From positions 237,501 to 257,404 of the forward strand of contig CAJNDS010000008.1 of NCBI GenBank assembly GCA_905221605.1: 19,904 nt of DNA, given 5' to 3'. Of this stretch, positions 15,547-19,904 are shown piece by piece (within the stretch, counting starts at the first letter, position 1; each line of letters opens with the position of its first letter). This DNA comes from Symbiodinium natans. Lineage: Eukaryota; Sar; Dinophyceae; Suessiales; Symbiodiniaceae. The translations under genes were made by a program, and so were the position numbers. A model generated the notes under the pieces. That model searched no databases. It saw only the letters and a program-made list of their open reading frames with translations, and was not told the origin of the DNA.

Positions 15547-15656
15547 TAAGAAGCCCATCGCACAGGAGGAGTTGGAGGAGCCCGAGCCCACGGAGGTGGT
15601 CCCCGAGGAGGAGCCAGAGGAGCCGGAAGCGGAGGCCGCGTTCGTCGTCTTCGGGG
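15547..15656 (+). CDS. Exon-like island open in all three frames
   Basis: It lies between a C-strand array (left) and a G-strand array (right), with donor G|GTTTAGGG at 15657. Frame 1 is acidic, KKPIAQEELEEPEPTEVVPE and onward. Frame 2 is an Arg/Ser repeat, SPSHRRSWRSPSPRRWSPRR, like the RS domain of SR splicing factors. Frame 3 is Gly/Arg-rich, GGPRGGARGAGSGGRVRR. Frame 2 is in phase with the next island at 16351. Purine-rich DNA without stops explains the triple openness, so identity is unresolved. Confidence 0.5.
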
Positions 15657-15745
15657 GTTTAGGGTTTAGGGTTTAGGGTTTAGGGTTTAGGGTTTAGGGT
15701 TTAGGGTTTAGGGTTTAGGGTTTAGGGTTTAGGGTTTAGGGTTAG
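15657..15745. repeat. Interstitial telomeric array, G-strand
   Basis: About twelve exact TTTAGGG units from the donor onward. Confidence 0.95.
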
Positions 15746-16185
15746 ACCATTCAGGTGTTGTTGTGTTGCCTCGGTTGATGTAGCATGTTCGGGGGGAGGT
15801 TTGCGCTTAGGAAGGGAGCCTTCAGGCTTGTGAATCGGAGTTCTAGCTGTCGGACTTCTGCGCTGCTTCCTGGGCTTTAAAGCTTCGAATCCTGGCTGTG
15901 GGTTAAACGCTTAAGGCGTAGGCTCAGGGTTTACGGTGCATCTAACAGGGGTTTGTGGTTTTAGGGGGTGCCGCTGTGTTAAAGCGAAAGCACTGGTAGA
16001 CAGTGATTCCTATTTGCCCTGTTTCGGGTTCTAGGTTCCCTTAATTATAAAGTAACCACCAACAAAAACGGCACACTTATTATGACATGGTTACTGGGCT
16101 GCCAAGAAGCTTTTACCTCTCAATCATTTGTCCCGTGAGGCCCCGAACGCCCAGAAAGGAGGGCGTGGGTGCCCAGGGCTGAACC
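15746..16185. other. Unique intron interior with dispersed repeat copy E
   Basis: Between facing G- and C-strand arrays. Contains copy E of the dispersed repeat at about 16025-16105 and no clear exon. Confidence 0.6.
16025..16105 (+). repeat. Dispersed repeat, copy E
   Basis: GGTTCTAGGTTCCCTTAATT, AACCACCAACAAAAACGGCA and ATGGTTACTGGGCTGCCAAG align with copy B at 5398-5474 along the whole length. Confidence 0.65.
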
Positions 16186-16186
16186 T

Positions 16187-16317
16187 AAACCCTACACCCT
16201 CCTAAACCCTAAACCTTAAACCCTAAACCCTAAACCCTAAACCTTAAACCCTAAACCCTAAACCCTAATCCCTACACCCTAACCCTGAACCCTGAACCTT
16301 GAACCCTAAACCCTACA
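16187..16317. repeat. Degenerate telomeric array, C-strand
   Basis: CCCTAAA with CCTTAAA, CCCTACA and CCCTGAA variants, before the acceptor GATTCTTTTCCTAG at 16350. Confidence 0.9.
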
Positions 16318-16350
16318 GCAAACTCCTTCAAACCCCGATTCTTTTCCTAG

Positions 16351-17835
16351 AAGCTTCCCTCGGCCGAAGGTGACGAAACCCAAGCCGCGCCCACCCACTT
16401 ACACGCCGCAGCCGGAAGCGAAGAAGGAACCCACGAGTTCGTTTAGGGTTTAGGGTTTAGGGTTTAGGGTTTAGGGTTTAGGGTTTAGGGTTTAGGGTTT
16501 AGGGTTTAGGGTTTAGGGTTTGGGCATAGGCTCTCGGCATGTTTGTATGTGGGCGGGCCTAAACCGCACAAGTGCTTTTGGTTTTGGGGCGTCCAGTGCA
16601 TTGAAGTAGGGACGAGGGTTTAGGTTTTAGGTAACAGCGAACGAGATTCAATTCTCCAAGGTGAAACCAACCCCACCGCCGACAGCAGGCGAATAAAAAC
16701 TGATGCCGATGACCCGTAGTTACATTCCACGGTCCGAGCCAAAGGACCGGGAGTAGGCCCTTTTTTCTCTTTTTTTAGGGTTGGGGGTTCCCTTATAATC
16801 CCCTTAAAAAACCAAAAAGGGCACCCTTTTTATTCCTAGGTTGCTCCCGGGTCTAGGAGCTCAGAATGCTGCAGAGAATCTTACCCTGAGGGTCCATGTG
16901 CATCTTCTTATCTACTTGGGCCCCAAAGTCCCTAAATAGGAAGTACTTTAAGGCCCAAGTATTCCCTATTTGGGTACATGGGCCCGCAGGGTTACAAGGC
17001 CTTGTGTAGCAAGTATCTAGGAAAAGGGCAGGCTCCGGCTCCTGAGGCATACCCTGAAGCCTAAAATGCACTTCCATCAGCGCTACACCCTAAACCCTAA
17101 ACCCTAAACCCTAAAACCCTAAAACCCTAAAACCCTAAAACCCTAAACGCTAAACCATGTAAATCCTAAACCCCCCGAAGATAAACTTCCATGCGCATCG
17201 TCAAACTCGCAGATCGCTCGGCCTGAGCCAACCCACGCGCCAGCCGCCAGAGAGCCAGACAAGGCTAGGGATTTAGGGATTCGGGTTTAAAGGTAGGGAT
17301 TTTAGGGTTTAGGGTTTAGGGTTCCTAAACCCTAGAACCGCATTTAGGGTGTTGGAGCAGGGTTCGAAGGTTTAGGGCTTGAGGAACCTGTTTGGCTGAG
17401 ATTTTGGCCTTTGGGGGGGGGGGGGGGGGATTAGGGGCCTTGTTTTTTGTTTTGTTTTTTTTTTTTTTTTTTGGGGGGGGGGGGGGGGGTTAGGGCTTAA
17501 GGTTTAGGGTTGAGGGTTTCTCTTCTTGTTGCGGGGGGGTGGGTGAGGGAAGGAGCTTCAGGCCTTGACCCAGAACCCTACAAGCCCACGAATCAACGTA
17601 TTGTGTGTTCGGTTACTTGGTGAACCCCTAAACCCTAAACCCTAAACCCTAAACCTAAACCCTAAACCCTAAACCCTAAACCCTAAACCGCCCCACGCCT
17701 CATCCAAACCCAGAGGAAGCCCCAAAAAACTCCGAACGCCCTAAACCCCGAAACCGTAAGCTTTGCCCTACAGCTCGAAACCCCTACACCCTACAACGAA
17801 CCCTGAACTCTGGAACCTACACCCGAAAACCCTAA
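16351..17835 (+). CDS. Four-exon hypothetical protein, Pro/Ala/Glu-rich
   Basis: Not recognised. Exons 16351-16440, 17213-17263, 17562-17619 and 17714-17835 total 321 bases. They read KLPSAEGDETQAAPTHLHAA and onward, ARPEPTHAPAAREPDK, LTQNPTSPRINVLCVRLLG, then EEAPKNSERPKPRNRKLCPT and onward to TRKP with a TAA at 17833-17835 supplied by a telomeric unit. Composition suggests a disordered, charged protein. Acceptors are TTCTTTTCCTAG (16350), AAACTCGCAG (17212), GAGCTTCAG (17561) and CATCCAAACCCAG (17713). Donors are GT at 16441, GC at 17264 and GT at 17620. The first two follow the bracketing rule. In exon 1 another frame reads KVTKPKPRPPTYTPQPEAKK, equally plausible. Two other in-phase islands (16661, 16990) could be alternative last exons. 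Confidence 0.45.
16441..16520. repeat. Interstitial telomeric array, G-strand
   Basis: About eleven exact TTTAGGG units directly from GAGTTC|GTTTAGGG. Confidence 0.95.
16661..16696 (+). CDS. Possible alternative last exon
   Basis: After CAATTCTCCAAG it reads VKPTPPPTAGE and TAA at 16694-16696, phase 0, compatible with the 16440 donor. AATAAA overlaps the stop. Confidence 0.3.
   Translation: MKPTPPPTAGE
16758..16855 (+). repeat. Dispersed repeat family, copy C
   Basis: GGCCCTTTTTTCTCTTTTTT, GGTTCCCTTATAATCCCC, ACCAAAAAGGGCACCC and the acceptor-like end TTTTTATTCCTAG. The clearest family member. Confidence 0.65.
16890..16985 (+). mobile_element. 96-bp inverted-repeat element, copy 2
   Basis: Outer arms GGGTCCATGT and ACATGGGCCC pair with one mismatch. 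Inner arms 16913-16929 (TACTTGGGCCCCAAAGT) and 16945-16961 (ACTTTAAGGCCCAAGTA) pair at 15 of 17 positions. It is the reverse-oriented relative of 12241-12317. Its right end runs directly into GCAG, the acceptor of the 16990 island. The minus-strand frame through it (16853-17077) is probably a by-product. Confidence 0.75.
16990..17064 (+). CDS. Terminal-exon-like island
   Basis: After ACATGGGCCCGCAG it reads GYKALCSKYLGKGQAPAPEA, then YPEA and TAA at 17062-17064. Phase 0, compatible with the 16440 donor as an alternative last exon. Not recognised. Confidence 0.4.
   Translation, partial: GYKALCSKYLGKGQAPAPEAYPEA
17086..17165. repeat. Telomeric array, C-strand, with 8-base units
   Basis: CCCTAAA units, then about four CCCTAAAA units (8 bases) and mutated copies. 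Confidence 0.9.
17268..17350. repeat. G-strand block with snap-back
   Basis: TTTAGGG copies to 17320. Then AGGGTTTAGG (17311-17320), spacer GTT and CCTAAACCCT (17324-17333) form a perfect inverted pair. Confidence 0.85.
17405..17520. repeat. Homopolymer cluster G17, T18, G17
   Basis: G run at about 17413-17429, T run at about 17455-17472, G run at about 17473-17489, inside the proposed intron 17264-17561. Confidence 0.9.
17626..17690. repeat. Interstitial telomeric array, C-strand
   Basis: About nine CCCTAAA units with one CCTAAA, ahead of the 17713 acceptor. Confidence 0.95.
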
Positions 17836-17892
17836 ACCCTAAACCCTAAACCCTAAACCCTAAACCCTAAACCCTAAACCCTAAACCCCCTA
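17828..17892. repeat. Interstitial telomeric array, C-strand
   Basis: About eight exact CCCTAAA units. Its first unit supplies the stop of the 16351 model. Confidence 0.95.
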
Positions 17893-17911
17893 ACCACCTC
17901 AAAAACTCGAG

Positions 17912-17980
17912 CCTCGAAGCAATCCGGGGAGGTTCCTGAGGTGGTCGTCGAGCAGCGCGGCCTTTTCCGAGTGAAGGACT
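17912..17980 (+). CDS. Exon-like island
   Basis: After AAAAACTCGAG it reads SKQSGEVPEVVVEQRGLFRV and KD, ending at a GC donor T|GCTTAGGGG. C-strand array on the left, G-strand units on the right. It could extend the 16351 gene through a GA donor upstream, but this is unproven. Confidence 0.45.
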
Positions 17981-18345
17981 GCTTAGGGGTTAGGGTTTAG
18001 GATTTAGGGTTTAGGGTTTATAGGGTTTAGGGTTATTTCTTGTACCCCGAAAAGGACACCCAGTATGTACACTCACCAATTTTATAAAAGGAGCCTTATA
18101 TACACTCACCAGAAACAGTAGTATAAACCCTGTTTCATGTGAGGATGTTACTGGTTTAGGGTTCAGGGTTTAGGCTTAGGGTTCAAGGCTTAAGGTTTAG
18201 GAGTTAAGGTCAAGGTTCGAGGGTTCAGGAGTTAAGTGGTTTAAGGTTTTATGCGTTTAGGCAGTCAAGGCTCTCTAGGGGTTGGGGGCTTCAGGGGCTC
18301 GAGGATGTTTAGGGTTTAGGGTTTAGGGTTTCGTCCGGGTTTCGT
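17981..18345. other. Degenerate G-strand units and unique stretch
   Basis: TTTAGGG copies at 17985-18030 and 18305-18332. 18030-18130 is unique and contains TACACTCACCA twice (about 18067 and 18102). 18150-18300 is strongly mutated G-strand repeat. No exon. Confidence 0.6.
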
Positions 18346-18356
18346 ACTACCTTCAG

Positions 18357-18548
18357 TTCTACACATCTGCGCATGTTGCGAGCACGTTGCAAGACTTGCA
18401 GACGCTGAAGTTGCCTTCGTTTTCAGGGCTTCCTACTTTTGCCGTGAGGAGAGGGACGCTGATTGCTGGAAGAACCCATGGATCCGGGGGTCTACGTGAA
18501 GCTTTCCTGGGCAGACTTCGGTGTCCCTTTCGAGGTGCAGGGTCATGA
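18357..18548 (+). CDS. Island with a 63-codon open frame, competing frames
   Basis: After the excellent acceptor TACTACCTTCAG (AG at 18355-18356) it is open for 63 codons: VASTLQDLQTLKLPSFSGLP, AVRRGTLIAGRTHGSGG, LREAFLGRLRCPFRG, and TGA at 18546-18548. Within it, TCGTTTTCAG starts a second frame ASYFCREERDADCWKNPW. The ATG at 18478 starts a third. Which is used cannot be decided from sequence alone. It may be the last exon of an upstream gene overlapping the next gene. Confidence 0.45.
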   Translation, partial: FYTSAHVASTLQDLQTLKLPSFSGLPTFAVRRGTLIAGRTHGSGGLREAFLGRLRCPFRGAGS

Positions 18549-19283
18549 GGTCTCCCTCCGAAGCGCCAGAAACATGGAAACCCTAAAGCCCTTGTCCCCC
18601 TAACACAATAAAGCCCTAAACCCTAAACCCTAAACCCTAAACCCTAAAGCCCTTGTCACCCTAACACAATAAAGCCCTAAACCCTGAGCCCTGCAGCCCC
18701 AAAACCCTTTCTGGGGCATGGAGCGGCCCCAGAAAGGAAACGCCCCGCTAAAACCCTAAACCCTAAACCCTAAAGCCCTGAAGCCCTAAACCCTAAACCC
18801 TAAACCCTAAACCCTAAACCCTAAACCCTAAACCCTAAACAACCCAAGAAGGACGAGGCGCCAAACCTGGGCATGGCATTCTACTCCTCGCCACTGCTGC
18901 TGCCCGGCTCCACACAGGAGTGTCGATTCTGCGACGGGCCCTCTTGGGACCCTAAACCCTAAACCCTAAATTCCCACCCAGGCCTGCTTAGGCCGTACCC
19001 ACCCTTTTCAGGGTGCCTGGACCCAGCACTACACCCGACAGCGATTAACACCATCGCTTGGAGTTACTATGCAAGCCTAAAGAGTTGTGTTGAGCGTGAG
19101 CTGCACCTCCATCCAGTGCCGGTGCAGTACCCGCCTGGGGTTCTCCGATTCTCAAGTATTTTTAAGAAACCAAAACCCACCCTGGGCCCCCCTCCGGAGC
19201 CCCCTGGTGCCGGGCCCCTGGCGGAGCGTGTTCAGGGACTAGAGGGGCGGCAAGGCAGGGCGACCGCTCTCCCCTGCCGCCGG
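18478..19283 (+). CDS. Three-exon hypothetical protein, 3' end unclear
   Basis: Not recognised. Exons 18478-18576, 18849-18921 and 19012 to about 19283. It starts MDPGVYVKLSWADFGVPFEV and continues GHEVSLRSARNM, KDEAPNLGMAFYSSPLLLPG, and the long exon LDPALHPTAINTIAWSYYAS, CVERELHLHPVPVQYPPGVL, then a Pro-rich stretch merging with the pyrimidine tract. The acceptor CACCCTTTTCAG (19011) is very good. Exon 3 is open for over 90 codons, the second-longest clean frame in the window. The donors are non-standard at 18577 (GA) and GT at 18922. A spliced-leader site before the ATG would be GGAAG (18469-18473). The unspliced first frame stops at 18601. Confidence 0.5.
18586..18683. repeat. Direct duplication with AATAAA
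   Basis: AAGCCCTTGTC then CCCTAACACAATAAAGCCCT occurs twice (from about 18586 and 18647), about 61 bases apart, separated by CCCTAAA units. AATAAA resembles a poly(A) signal, though dinoflagellates are not known to rely on it. Confidence 0.8.
18706..18737. repeat. Perfect 12-bp hairpin
   Basis: CCTTTCTGGGGC (18706-18717), loop ATGGAGCG, GCCCCAGAAAGG (18726-18737), in the proposed intron 18577-18848. Confidence 0.9.
18750..18842. repeat. Interstitial telomeric array, C-strand
   Basis: About twelve CCCTAAA units with CCCTGAAG interruptions, before the 18849 exon. Confidence 0.95.
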
Positions 19284-19622
19284 CTCCCCCCCCACCTCAC
19301 CCCTCCCTCCCCCCCCTCACACCCCCCCCTCACACCCCCTCACACCCCCCCTCTCACACCCTTCACACCCCCGCCTCACACCCCCCCCACACCCCCCCCC
19401 CCCCTCCACACCACCCCCCCCCCCCCACACCCCCTCACTCCCCCTCCCCCCCCCCACACACCACCCCCCTCCCCTCTCCCCCCTCTCCCCCCCCCCTCCC
19501 CCCTCCCCCCCCCTCCCTCCCCCCCTTCCCCCCGCCCCCCCCTCCTCCCCTCCCCCCTCCCCACCCCCCGCCCCCCCCCCGTCCCCCCCTCCCCCCTCCC
19601 GCCCCCCTCCCCCCCCCCTCCC
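19284..19622. repeat. Pyrimidine tract, about 340 bases of C with T and some A
   Basis: Almost pure C, with CCCTCACACC-type units in the first half and CCCTCCC units in the second. It appears as Pro-rich frames on + and Gly-rich frames on -. These are composition artefacts unless transcripts show otherwise. Confidence 0.9.
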
Positions 19623-19863
19623 CGCCACTTTCATCATAATCAAATCTGATGCCTTGCACATGGTTTTCACGGGTGGCCCTGTAAATGCCTCTGAGCACGT
19701 GTTGGGTTCCGACAAGCGCTCCGAGGACAGGCTTGTCACATGGCGCCAAGATGTAGGCCTTGATGGTAGTCATGCCCTCGATGCTGAAAAAGCCCCGCAT
19801 GACCTTCAGCAGAGCCTGCATGACTTTGGCGTTGCCCTTGTTTGTGAGCCCGTACACGCCCAA
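19623..19863 (-). CDS. Coding-like island, strand ambiguous
   Basis: Not recognised. On the minus strand it reads LTNKGNAKVMQALLKVMRGF, FSIEGMTTIKAYILAP, KPVLGALVGTQHVLRGIYRA, then FDYDESG before entering Gly-rich sequence. An in-frame TGA lies just upstream, so an exon start would be needed, possibly at ACAAG near 19834. The + strand is also fully open from 19622 to the window end: SDALHMVFTGGPVNASEHVL, RLVTWRQDVGLDG, HDLQQSLHDFGVALVCEPVH. Third-position GC is higher on minus (roughly 70 versus 55 percent by my count), which favours minus. The uniform + orientation elsewhere favours plus. Confidence 0.45.
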
Positions 19864-19904
19864 TGTTCACGCCCGGTGCCCCCCTCCCCCCGGTGCCCCC
19901 CTCC
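19864..19904. repeat. GGTGCCCCCCTCC direct repeat at window end
   Basis: GGTGCCCCCCTCC occurs twice (about 19876-19888 and 19892-19904), separated by CCC. Confidence 0.8.

Noticed and set aside
16853-17077. Minus-strand 74-codon frame
   Set aside because: It runs through the 96-bp inverted-repeat element. The + strand island 16990-17064 has a clear acceptor.
19317-19739. Long Gly-rich minus-strand and Pro-rich plus-strand frames over the pyrimidine tract
   Set aside because: They arise from base composition. Only the flanking islands look like protein.

Overview
This looks like a nuclear window from a eukaryotic alga, most likely a dinoflagellate. The reasons are dozens of telomere-type (TTTAGGG/CCCTAAA) repeats, very short exons, apparent GC-AG and GA-AG introns beside GT-AG ones, a GC bias at third codon positions, and almost all plausible coding sequence on one strand. 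TTTAGGG is also the plant and green-algal telomere repeat, so the lineage is an inference (about 0.6). There is no rRNA, tRNA, CRISPR or prokaryotic operon signal, and no protein here could be assigned to a known family.

At first sight the window is a wreck of interstitial telomeric repeats. Read closely it is ordered. Short unique islands of about 25-240 bases sit between the arrays, and most are open in at least one frame. Many start after a pyrimidine-AG acceptor, and many end at the first GT, GC or GA beside a G-strand array (G|GTTTAGGG or G|GCTTAGGG). Where an island has unlike arrays on its two sides, the array before it is C-strand (CCCTAAA) and the array after it is G-strand (TTTAGGG). 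The arrays can therefore be read as the two ends of introns. On the + strand an intron would begin with TTTAGGG copies and end with CCCTAAA copies, so the intron RNA could fold back on itself. Chaining islands by splice phase gives tentative + strand genes at 120-393 (5' end missing), 708-1983, 2020-2450, 4025-4754 (partial), 5222-7812, 8100-9028, 9571-10699, 10948-12002, 12524-12858, 13199-13750, 14093-15246, 16351-17835 and 18478-19283. Models 708-1983, 2020-2450, 8100-9028, 13199-13750 and 14093-15246 run from ATG to stop. These models were assembled by hand from several possible acceptors and frames, so individual junctions are uncertain. The overall pattern is stronger than any one model.

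The intron-like and intergenic parts also hold dispersed non-telomeric repeats. These include inverted-repeat elements of about 75-140 bp (3461-3562, 7842-7940, 9992-10131, 12241-12317, 16890-16985) and a family with an (A)CCAAAAAGGGCACCC-like core, several copies of which end in a splice-acceptor-like sequence. There are near-perfect hairpins, AT and C/G homopolymer tracts, a homogeneous CCCTCAA array, and a pyrimidine tract of about 340 bases at 19284-19622. The two last islands flank that tract. The right-hand one (19623-19904) is open on both strands.
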